NCBI RefSeq assembly: GCF_900444945.1
Contig: NZ_UFRM01000001.1
Span: 1,728,001 to 1,792,000, forward strand
Reading direction: 5' to 3'
Origin: Actinobacillus lignieresii
GTDB lineage: Bacteria > Pseudomonadota > Gammaproteobacteria > Enterobacterales > Pasteurellaceae
DNA: 64,000 nucleotides
The notes under the pieces are model-generated. The model saw only the letters and a program-made list of their open reading frames with translations. It made no database searches and was not told the DNA's origin. Shown here one piece after another: positions 18,717 to 25,816 of the stretch. The translations under genes and the position numbers were made by a program. Positions within the stretch are counted from its first letter, which is position 1; each line of letters starts with the position of its first letter.

Positions 18717-19067
18717 GTGAAAGAATTGAATATCAAGGATTGTGAAATCGTAACCGGAGGGGTTGCTCCCTTAGTTTGGGCTGCTGCCGGTGTTGCTACA
18801 TACTTAGGTACAAAATTATATTCAGGGGAAGATGTAACCGCCATTGGTGTAGTTAGTTCTGCAATTGGTGGTAGCATAGGCGGAGGTATTTCGGCTATAG
18901 CGAGAACAAGCACAACCCTAAGACCAATTGTAGGAGGATTTGCTGGCGGTGCAGCTGAAGGTTTTGTTAATAGTAGTTATCAAGGTATGAAAAGTAATAA
19001 TTCTCCATCTTCATCACCCCGAAATCAATCGGGTTCAGATTATGGTGACGGTTGTAACTATCAATAA
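18717..19067 (+). CDS. Double-glycine-leader microcin/bacteriocin-like precursor
   Basis: A 116-residue peptide. The N-terminus MKELNIKDCEIVTGG is a typical double-glycine leader (hydrophobic residues at -4, -7 and -12 type spacing, GG at 14-15), normally cut by a C39 peptidase ABC exporter. The predicted 101-residue core is Gly/Ala/Ser-rich with small-xxx-small patterns (IGGSIGGGISAIA, VGGFAGGAAEGF), typical of membrane-active class II peptides. It ends in a polar tail rich in Ser, Asn and Gly with a single Cys (SGSDYGDGCNYQ). The start is GTG with AGGAG six bases upstream; an ATG two bases earlier hits TGA at once. No exporter gene lies in the window. Confidence 0.8.
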   Translation: MKELNIKDCEIVTGGVAPLVWAAAGVATYLGTKLYSGEDVTAIGVVSSAIGGSIGGGISAIARTSTTLRPIVGGFAGGAAEGFVNSSYQGMKSNNSPSSSPRNQSGSDYGDGCNYQ

Positions 19068-19083
19068 TTATTTGGAGAGAAAA

Positions 19084-20241
19084 ATGAAAATTCATTTTCC
19101 TATTTCTTATCAAGAATTTATTGATAATTATTTTGAGAAAAAGCCTCTATTGATGAAAAATGCAGTCAATCAGAATGAACTATTATCTTGGAAAGATATC
19201 AATGAAATCTTACCTCGTTGTAATCTTATCTCTGAAGATGCAGTTAAACTTATGTATCAAGGGAAAAAATTAAATAAAGAATACTACCTAGAGGAATATG
19301 ACGATTTAGGTACTATCCGATATAAATTTCATGAAGAAAATTTATATAGCTTCTTAAGAGATGGAGCAACCTTGGTTGCTAATGGATTAGTAAATGAGCC
19401 TAGTATTGATACTTTTTCTCAAGAAATAGCTCAATTTATAGGATGCCATATATTTTCAAGTTTATATATTGCATTTAATACTCAACGTTCTTTTAAAAGT
19501 CATTGGGATAGCCGAGATATTTTTGCTATACAAATGCAAGGGAAAAAACGTTGGGTAGTACACTCTCCAACATTTAAGAATCCTTTATTTATGCATCGTA
19601 GTAAAGATATGCCGGAATATGATCCTGAATTAAATAACATTTATATGGACATCATTTTAGAAGCCGGAGATATCCTTTATCTTCCTCGTGGCTGGTGGCA
19701 TGACCCGATTCCTGTTGGTGAAGAAACAGTACATTTAGCCATTGGAATATTTCCCGCTTATACAAATAATTATCTAACTTGGATTGCTCAAAATATTGTT
19801 GAAAAAGAGATTGCGAGAGCATCTCTATTATATTACGAGAGAGATCAAGAATTACTAGAACAACTAGCGCTTCAAACAGCAGAATATATTAGAGATAAAG
19901 AAAATTATCGTAAATTTATTGAAAATTTCTATGGCAAAAAACGGATAGAAAGACCATTAAAATTAGAAATATTAAGGAATTATCAACATGAATCAATTAT
20001 TGATAATCAGAGAATATCTTTAAACATAAAGAATCATTATTTTAATTATGGAAATAAAATTATTTCAAATGGTTATGCCATCTCTATAGATGAAGAATTT
20101 AGTAAAATTATACAATTTTTGAAACAGGGTAATGAGGTCACAGTAGGTAATATTTTAAACAACGTATCTAAAGATAAAAGAGAGAAACTATCGGAGCTTA
20201 TTTGGAAATTAGCTTATATTGGTGTTTTAAAATTAACCTAA
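19084..20241 (+). CDS. JmjC/cupin-4-type Fe(II)/2-oxoglutarate oxygenase, candidate peptide hydroxylase
   Basis: A 385-residue protein resembling the ribosomal-oxygenase branch of JmjC proteins (YcfD/MINA/NO66). The cupin core has SHWDSRDIFAIQMQGKKRW with the metal-binding HxD at H140/D142, and GDILYLPRGWWHD with the third ligand H206. The last ~70 residues form a compact alpha/beta segment that could be the winged helix of this family or a PqqD-like leader-binding domain. It begins 16 bases after the precursor gene with GGAGAG before the ATG, so the two are coupled. By analogy it may hydroxylate a side chain of the neighbouring peptide. Base composition is A+T-rich like the precursor. Confidence 0.8.
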   Translation: MKIHFPISYQEFIDNYFEKKPLLMKNAVNQNELLSWKDINEILPRCNLISEDAVKLMYQGKKLNKEYYLEEYDDLGTIRYKFHEENLYSFLRDGATLVANGLVNEPSIDTFSQEIAQFIGCHIFSSLYIAFNTQRSFKSHWDSRDIFAIQMQGKKRWVVHSPTFKNPLFMHRSKDMPEYDPELNNIYMDIILEAGDILYLPRGWWHDPIPVGEETVHLAIGIFPAYTNNYLTWIAQNIVEKEIARASLLYYERDQELLEQLALQTAEYIRDKENYRKFIENFYGKKRIERPLKLEILRNYQHESIIDNQRISLNIKNHYFNYGNKIISNGYAISIDEEFSKIIQFLKQGNEVTVGNILNNVSKDKREKLSELIWKLAYIGVLKLT

Positions 20242-20297
20242 TTATATAAGCTCCGTAGATAACAAAAATTGTTTTATTCTTATCAAACATACTAAAT

Positions 20298-20477
20298 ATC
20301 TTCATAGATACGACTTTCTTTGAGCATAAATCGGGGATGGGTATTAGTATTGATAGATAGCCTAAGCGAAAAGTGATTTATCATCAAATTTTTATAATAG
20401 AACCAGATGAACATTATCGAGCTGCATTAAACAGGCCTAGAGGGGTAGGTGTAAAGACTGTCGAAAGACTTCTTTGA
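20298..20477 (+). pseudogene. Degraded ORF remnant of unknown family
   Basis: In the 433 bases between the oxygenase gene and lyxK, one frame stays open for 20 codons, meets TAG at 20358-20360, and continues in the same frame for 38 protein-like codons (including IIEPDEHYRAALNRP and GVGVKTVERLL) before TGA. The composition looks coding but there is no start or ribosome site, and I recognise no family. It may be the decayed tail of a gene that came with the island. The rest of this gap shows nothing else. Confidence 0.35.
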
Positions 20478-20674
20478 TACACCAACTCAATAAACATTTG
20501 GATAAATGTAATGAAAAGGATATTTCCCCTATATAAGAATATTAAATGAGATTTCTTCGCCAGTCCGAAATATTATTAGAAATATTTATTATCAACCATT
20601 TTTTCTATTACACCGTTCAGCAAAAAGGTCGGAATTTGCAAAAAATTTGCAGATTTCGACCGCTTTTTTTACGC

Positions 20675-22132
20675 TTAAAGCATCGCTTTTAACGCTTCGG
20701 TGAGCTGTTGATAACGCTGATATTTTTGTTGGTAAGCAACGAAATTTGCCGGATTCGGTTGCACTTTTAACATTTCCGCTTTTAATACCTGCACTTGTGA
20801 AATCTCTGCACCGGTGCCTTGCATTGCCATTAATGCCGCGCCTAAACAGCCTGTTTCTTCCACTTGCGGAATTTCCAATTGCATACCGGTTAAATCGGCG
20901 AGCATTTGCAGCCAAATCGGTGATTTGCTCGGTCCGCCGGTTACACGTAATACATTTGCATTCGGGAAACGTTGCTTCATACGGTTGAGGTGGTGCATAA
21001 GACTAAACAGCACGCCTTCATAAATTGCCTGCAATAAATGCGCTTGGCTATGGTGCGCTTGCAAGCCGTAGAAGCCCGCTTGCATACCTAAGCCGGCATT
21101 CGAGCCGTATAAAAACGGCACAAATAACACGGAACTGGCTGCCGGCGGTAAGCTCGCCACTTGTTGGTTAATTTCCGCATAATCCAATTTCCATTGCTTC
21201 ACGAACCATTCCAAATTGCCGGCGGAAGTCGGGCTGGCCTCGTGAATGATAAATTTGCCTTCATCCGTATAACGACCATAGACAAACGGCAAGGTTTGAG
21301 TCAAGTCGATGTTATCGGTAATGCCGCTGACAACCGACCACGTGCCTAATACCGCATTCAGTTTGTTTTCGTCATCTAAGTCAGCACAACGCGCTGTCGA
21401 AACCACATCAAACAAACCGCCGACCACCGGCGTTCCCACCGCTAATCCGGTTAGTTTGGCTGCCGCTTCGGTAACATAGCCGGCAATTTGATTCGGCTTA
21501 ATTACAGGCGGTAGCTTTTCTAAAATATTTTGTAAACCGAGTAAATCGGCAAGTGTCTGGTCGTATTCGCCGGTTGCCATATTGTAGAGATTGCTTTCGG
21601 AAATATTGGTTTCTTCGGCAAATAATTCGCCGGTTAGACAGAATCGTAAATAGTCGTGCGACATCAGGACCGAGCCGATTTGCGCATAACGTTCCGGCTC
21701 GTTGTCTTGTACCCAACGCAAAATCGAAACAGGGTGTCCGGTCCATAATGTTTGGCGGGTAATCGGATAAAGTTTTTCCGGAATACCGTCCGCCTGCCAC
21801 TGTTTCACAATTGCAAGAGAACGTTGATCGGAAGACAGAATCGCTCTGCCAAGCGGTTGGTTTTGCTGATCAAGTAAAAACGCACCTTTGCCTTGCGCCG
21901 AAATGCCCACCCCTTTGATAGCGGTCGGATTTACCCCGCTTTTTGCAACAGTTTGACGTACTACCTCGGCACACACTTGCCAAAGTTGTTGCATATCTCG
22001 CTCGGCATAGCCCGCCTGTTCGCTGATAACCGCCACATTCTCACGATGAATGCCGTGCAACTCGCCGGTTTGGTCAAAAAGTGCGGCTTTGACAAAAGTG
22101 CCGCCGCAGTCTATGCCTAGGTAGTAGTTCAT
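20675..22132 (-). CDS. lyxK: L-xylulokinase LyxK
   Basis: A 485-residue FGGY-family carbohydrate kinase with the phosphate-1 motif GIDCGGTFVKAALFD at the N-terminus, VGISAQGKGAFLLD, and a C-terminal ATPase half with VLRVTGGPSKSPIW. The N-terminal half resembles E. coli LyxK, which phosphorylates L-xylulose. It is the last gene of the yiaK-yiaL-yiaM-yiaN-yiaO-lyxK run. The downstream sgbH, sgbU and sgbE genes that complete the pathway in E. coli are not next to it. The ATG at 22132 is chosen over 22144 because MNYYLGIDCGGT is the family N-terminus. Confidence 0.9.
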   Translation of the reverse strand: MNYYLGIDCGGTFVKAALFDQTGELHGIHRENVAVISEQAGYAERDMQQLWQVCAEVVRQTVAKSGVNPTAIKGVGISAQGKGAFLLDQQNQPLGRAILSSDQRSLAIVKQWQADGIPEKLYPITRQTLWTGHPVSILRWVQDNEPERYAQIGSVLMSHDYLRFCLTGELFAEETNISESNLYNMATGEYDQTLADLLGLQNILEKLPPVIKPNQIAGYVTEAAAKLTGLAVGTPVVGGLFDVVSTARCADLDDENKLNAVLGTWSVVSGITDNIDLTQTLPFVYGRYTDEGKFIIHEASPTSAGNLEWFVKQWKLDYAEINQQVASLPPAASSVLFVPFLYGSNAGLGMQAGFYGLQAHHSQAHLLQAIYEGVLFSLMHHLNRMKQRFPNANVLRVTGGPSKSPIWLQMLADLTGMQLEIPQVEETGCLGAALMAMQGTGAEISQVQVLKAEMLKVQPNPANFVAYQQKYQRYQQLTEALKAML

Positions 22133-22202
22133 TTTTTGCTCCAATTATTCGAGAGGTGAAAGATTGCCTCCCATGATTGCTATGTTTTTATCCTAGTTTG
22201 TT

Positions 22203-22248
22203 ACAAGCGGTCATTTTTGCGAAAAACTTTGCAAATTAGACCGCTTGT
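22203..22248. terminator. Uptake-signal dyad terminator between yiaO and lyxK
   Basis: ACAAGCGGTC (22203-22212) and its exact complement GACCGCTTGT (22239-22248) enclose 26 bases containing TTTGCAAA. Such paired uptake signals form a 10-bp stem. It lies inside an apparent operon, so termination may be partial. Confidence 0.6.
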
Positions 22249-22262
22249 AATAGCTTATTTCG

Positions 22263-23240
22263 CTAACGCATCAATTTGTTTGATAAGGCTGTCGCCGTTT
22301 TTTCAATAAAGGCTTTGCGAGTTTCACCTTCAACCGCCGCTTTAAACGGTACGTTATCCACTTGTTCGATCACTTCTACACTCGCTTTACGAAGTTTTTC
22401 GATAATGTCTTTTTCGTTTTTCACGTTGAGATCACGCTGGAATTGACCCGCTTCTTTCGCCGCTTCTAACACCGCTTTTTGCAGTTCAGGCGTTAAGCCG
22501 TCAAATTTGGCTTTATTCATCACGACGATTAATGGGGTATAACCGTGGTTGGTTAAGCTTAAATGTTTTTGCACTTCATACAATTTTGCCGACCAGAAAA
22601 TACCAATTGGATGTTCTTGTGCATCCACCGCTCGGGTTTCAAGTGCGGTATAAAGCTCGGAAAGCGGCATTGGTACCGGGTTACCGCCCAATAAGGTGAA
22701 CGCTTTGATATACATCGGGTTTTGGTTGGTACGGACTTTTAAGCCTTTAATATCTTCCGGTTTGTTTACCGCATGTTTTGAGTTAGAGAAGGCACGGAAG
22801 CCGACATCCCAGAACGCTAAGCCTTTTAAGCCTTGTTTTTCAAGATCTTGTAATAAACCTTGACCGATTTCACCGTCTAGCACTTTGTAAACGTGTTCAC
22901 GATCTTTAAAGATAAACGGAATATCAATTACGTTTAATTTCGGTTCTAAACCGGTAAAGTTAGGCGAACCTGACATTTCAATATCAATCGTACCGCCACG
23001 CACACCGCTGATCATGGTTTATGCGTTACCTAATGTGCTGTCCGGGAACAATTTGAGTTTGATTTCCCCTTTGGTTTTGTCTTTTAATAATTCATCAAAT
23101 TTTTTCGCCGCAACGTGTTGGCTGTCGGAACGAGGGGCTTCATAGCCGAAACGAAGCGAGATTTCCGCATTAGCCACACCTGAAAAAGCGACTGCACTGG
23201 CAACGAGAGCTGATAAAGTTTTTAGATTAAAAAGTTTCAT
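22263..23240 (-). pseudogene. yiaO: TRAP transporter periplasmic binding protein YiaO, interrupted by an in-frame TAA
   Basis: The reading frame would encode a ~325-residue DctP-type substrate-binding protein for YiaMN, with signal peptide (ALVASAVAFSGVANA, cut near residue 25), ISLRFGYEAPRSDSQHVAAKKF and MISGVRGGTIDIEMSGSPNF. Codon 74 is TAA (complement of 23019-23021) between STLGNA and TMISGVRGG. CAA (Gln) would restore the expected sequence, so one C-to-T change explains it. It is not TGA, so selenocysteine is excluded. The rest of the frame is intact, which suggests a recent mutation, a strain-specific loss, or a sequencing error. Confidence 0.9.
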
Positions 23241-23280
23241 AGGGGTCTCCTAAGTGGGTTGGGAATTTGTTGCTTTATTA

Positions 23281-23438
23281 CCCTCTCCCCTTGTGGGAGA
23301 GGGACAGAAAAAATAGCGTATAGCGATTTTTTCAGGGAGAGGGGTAATATTTTCAACTTAAACCGATTATTCACCCTCTCTCTGCAAGAAATAACCTTTC
23401 GTTATTTCTTGCTGTCTCTCCCCCATCAAGGGGGAGAG
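23281..23438. repeat. Composite palindromic repeat block, copy 1
   Basis: Two units lie in opposite orientation around a ~27-base spacer between yiaN and yiaO. Each has a terminal hairpin (CTCTCCC...GGGAGAG type), the arm CTGTC(C/T)CTC, an inner palindrome and the arm CCCTCTC(C/T)CTG. The inner dyads differ: 23308-23332 (25 bases, AAAAAAT/ATTTTTT ends) and 23385-23411 (27 bases, within the perfect 12-bp stem of 23384-23412, GCAAGAAATAAC). The same architecture recurs at 63552-63713. Confidence 0.85.
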
Positions 23439-23444
23439 TTCTGA

Positions 23445-24722
23445 TTACTGCATCCAGCTTAACGGCACTAAAATTAAATCCGGTACGAATACGAAGAGCA
23501 GTAATAAACCAATCATCATAAATAGATACGGCATAATGCCTTTTGCCGCTTGGTCAAACGGCAGTTTTGACACGCCGGTAATCACGTTTAATACGTTACC
23601 GACCGGTGGGGTAATTAAGCCGATTGAGGTGTTAAGAATGAATAACACACCGAAGTAAACCGGGTCGATACCCGCTTCTTCAATTAACGGCATTAACACC
23701 GGAGTTAAGATTAAAACGGTTGGAGTTAAGTCCATCACCATACCGATAACGAACACGGCTAACATTACAACTAATAATAACGTTGTCGGGCTTTCGATTA
23801 ACGGCTCAAGTAATTCGGTTAGCATGGTCGGTAATTCCGCCACGGTAATTAACCAACCGGTTACATTTGCCGCTGCGACTAAAAACATCACTACTGCGGT
23901 GGTTTTTGCCGCCGCTAAAATCACTTTGTAGAGGTCTTTGAATTTCAATTCACGATAAACGAACAATGAAACCACTAACGCATAGAATGTCGCTACCGCA
24001 CCGGCTTCGGTCGGGGTGAACATACCCGAACGGAAACCGCCGATAATGATCACCGGCAACATTAACGCCCAAATACTGTTTTTAAACGAAATACAAAGTT
24101 CTTGTTTGGTCGCTTTTGAGAAGGTCATTAAATCAAGGCGTTTCGCTTGCCACCACCAGAGTGCGGCTAAACAGAGACCCATCATAATGCCGGGGAAAAT
24201 CCCCGCTAAGAATAATTTGGTAATGGATACGCCACTTGCTACCCCAAATACGATAAACGGAATGCTTGGCGGAATAATCGGTGCGATAATACCCGCAGTA
24301 CCGATTAAACCGGCTGAACGGTCAATTGGGTAGCCGGTCGTTTTCATCATTGGTAATAACATTGCTGCCACCGCTGCAGTGTCCGCAACCGCCGAACCGG
24401 AAAGGCTCGCCATAATCATTGCCGCAAGAATCGCTACAAAACCTAAACCGCCACGTTTATGACCGACTAATTTCATCGGTAAGTCGATAATACGTTTAGA
24501 AAGTCCACCCTCATTCATAATTTCACCGGCGAGAATAAAGAATGGAATCGCCATGAGCGAGAAGCTATCCGCACCGCTAACAAGTTGTTGAGCAAGAATT
24601 TGCGCATCAAATAAATCTAAGTGAAGCATTAACGCCACACCGCAAATCAGTAATGCAAAGGCAACCGGCACACCTAAAATAATTGCACCCAGCAATACAG
24701 AAAGGAAAATTACGACAGTCAT
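23445..24722 (-). CDS. yiaN: TRAP transporter large permease YiaN (DctM family)
   Basis: A 425-residue inner-membrane protein with about 12 helices, the channel subunit of a tripartite ATP-independent periplasmic transporter. DctM landmarks include IPFFILAGEIMNEGGLSKRI, GSAVADTAAVAAMLLPMM and NTSIGLITPPVGNVLNV. It overlaps yiaM by four bases. In E. coli YiaMNO takes up 2,3-diketo-L-gulonate. Here the cognate binding-protein gene carries a nonsense codon, so the permease may be without its usual partner. Confidence 0.93.
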   Translation of the reverse strand: MTVVIFLSVLLGAIILGVPVAFALLICGVALMLHLDLFDAQILAQQLVSGADSFSLMAIPFFILAGEIMNEGGLSKRIIDLPMKLVGHKRGGLGFVAILAAMIMASLSGSAVADTAAVAAMLLPMMKTTGYPIDRSAGLIGTAGIIAPIIPPSIPFIVFGVASGVSITKLFLAGIFPGIMMGLCLAALWWWQAKRLDLMTFSKATKQELCISFKNSIWALMLPVIIIGGFRSGMFTPTEAGAVATFYALVVSLFVYRELKFKDLYKVILAAAKTTAVVMFLVAAANVTGWLITVAELPTMLTELLEPLIESPTTLLLVVMLAVFVIGMVMDLTPTVLILTPVLMPLIEEAGIDPVYFGVLFILNTSIGLITPPVGNVLNVITGVSKLPFDQAAKGIMPYLFMMIGLLLLFVFVPDLILVPLSWMQ

Positions 24723-25201
24723 TGCACTTCTCCTTTAACTAAAGCGGTCAAATTTGTTGCTATTCTTGCAATAATCAAAATACCGATTAACACACCTGCA
24801 ATTACGCTAGCAAGGAAGGTAATCCCTTGTGGTAAGCCTGAAATCGGGGCAAGGTTGTTTAGGTTGAGTTGAAATTGAATCCAGCTGCCGTCCACAATGA
24901 GATAACAGCAGAATAACATCGCTGCATCAGTAAACAGTTTTAAAACGTTACGACCGATTGGCGAGAGTTTCTCGGTGAGTACGGTGACGCTAACGTGTTG
25001 ATTCTCGCTAAATGCCAATACCGCACCTAAAAAGGCGAGCCAAACGAACATATAGCGAGAAACTTCTTCGGTCACATTGATACTGCTGTTAAAGCCGTAA
25101 CGCAGTACTACATTGAGGAAAACCAAAATTGACATTGCCGATAAAATAATCACGGCAAAGGCTTCAATCGCTTTTCCAACAAATTGAGCGATGGGTTTCA
25201 T
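24719..25201 (-). CDS. yiaM: TRAP transporter small permease YiaM (DctQ family)
   Basis: A 160-residue four-helix membrane protein of the DctQ family. Helix 2 is followed by the family pattern TEEVSRYMFVWLAFLGAVLAF. It is the partner of YiaN, and its stop overlaps the yiaN start (ATGA-type). Two small hairpins at 25222-25270 separate it from yiaL. Confidence 0.92.
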   Translation of the reverse strand: MKPIAQFVGKAIEAFAVIILSAMSILVFLNVVLRYGFNSSINVTEEVSRYMFVWLAFLGAVLAFSENQHVSVTVLTEKLSPIGRNVLKLFTDAAMLFCCYLIVDGSWIQFQLNLNNLAPISGLPQGITFLASVIAGVLIGILIIARIATNLTALVKGEVQ

Positions 25202-25221
25202 CTTTTGCTCCTTGATTTGAT

Positions 25222-25270
25222 CCTAGGGCTTACGCCCTAGGTTACGCATAATTGAGCTGCTCTGCAGCTC
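25222..25270. repeat. Tandem hairpin pair, REP-like
   Basis: CCTAGGGC-TTAC-GCCCTAGG (25222-25241, 8-bp perfect stem) is followed after 12 bases by GAGCTGC-TCT-GCAGCTC (25254-25270, 7-bp perfect stem), filling the yiaM-yiaL gap. Two adjacent short hairpins in a gap inside an operon resemble repetitive extragenic palindromes. No second copy of this pair was seen in the window. Confidence 0.6.
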
Positions 25271-25272
25271 GG

Positions 25273-25734
25273 CTAGATTTCTGTCATTGCAATCTTAACG
25301 ACCACTTTTCTAATCGTTTCAGTGCCGTTAAAAATCGCAGTTCTATGGCAATCTTCCGGGAAAAATACAGCAAAATTACCGGCTTCGCAGGTAAAAATTT
25401 GCTCGTTTTCGACCACTTGATAATACTGAATATCGCGTTCCGGCAAATAAGCGGTGTGAATCGGATTGTTACCGCTATCCACCGCAAACGCCATTTTCTC
25501 TTTACCTTTATGCAGATATTGCACATCTAAGTAATTGCGGTGAACTTCGGGTTGGAATGCTGAAATGTCTTTGCTTTCCAAATCCAATACTTGGACGTAA
25601 ATATCTCTGCCTTTTAGCTCGTAAACACCCGCCTCCATCGCATTAAAATCGGTGTTTTTTAAATAACGCAATGCGTATTGGATTGCTTCCGGATATTGCT
25701 TTGGGTTGTAGTTTGAAATGTGTCCGAAAAACAT
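25273..25734 (-). CDS. yiaL: YhcH/YjgK/YiaL-family protein
   Basis: A 153-residue single-domain protein of the YhcH/YjgK/YiaL (DUF386) family, a beta-barrel cupin-like fold often found with sugar-acid catabolic genes. Conserved features are EVHRNYLDVQYLHKGKE and the metal-ligand-type FFPEDCHRTAIF near the C-terminus. The exact reaction is not established; related proteins act on or bind sugar acids and anomers. It lies between yiaK and yiaM, as in E. coli. Confidence 0.88.
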   Translation of the reverse strand: MFFGHISNYNPKQYPEAIQYALRYLKNTDFNAMEAGVYELKGRDIYVQVLDLESKDISAFQPEVHRNYLDVQYLHKGKEKMAFAVDSGNNPIHTAYLPERDIQYYQVVENEQIFTCEAGNFAVFFPEDCHRTAIFNGTETIRKVVVKIAMTEI

Positions 25735-25784
25735 CGTTTGTTCCTCGTAAAATTTTTAAAGAATTTGACCGCTTGTATTAGTTC

Positions 25785-25807
25785 CTCTCTCCCGCAAGGG
25801 GAGAGAG
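25785..25807. repeat. Solo hairpin of the composite repeat family
   Basis: CTCTCTCCC-GCAA-GGGGAGAGAG in the yiaL-yiaK gap matches the terminal hairpin of the composite repeat units at 23281 and 63552. It lacks the neighbouring inner palindrome and second arm, so it may be a partial or minimal copy. Confidence 0.6.
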
Positions 25808-25816
25808 TTATGTCAT

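Noticed and set aside
18662..18913. 83-codon minus-strand ORF opposite the microcin-like gene
   Set aside because: Complement of the Gly/Ala-rich precursor gene; no start signal and a low-complexity translation. The plus-strand genes have good ribosome sites.
23019..23021. Selenocysteine codon in yiaO, given the nearby sel genes
   Set aside because: The interrupting codon is TAA, not TGA, and no SECIS-like hairpin follows.
25735..25816. Small ORF reading through the yiaL-yiaK gap
   Set aside because: It overlaps yiaL, covers a repeat hairpin and lacks a ribosome-binding site.
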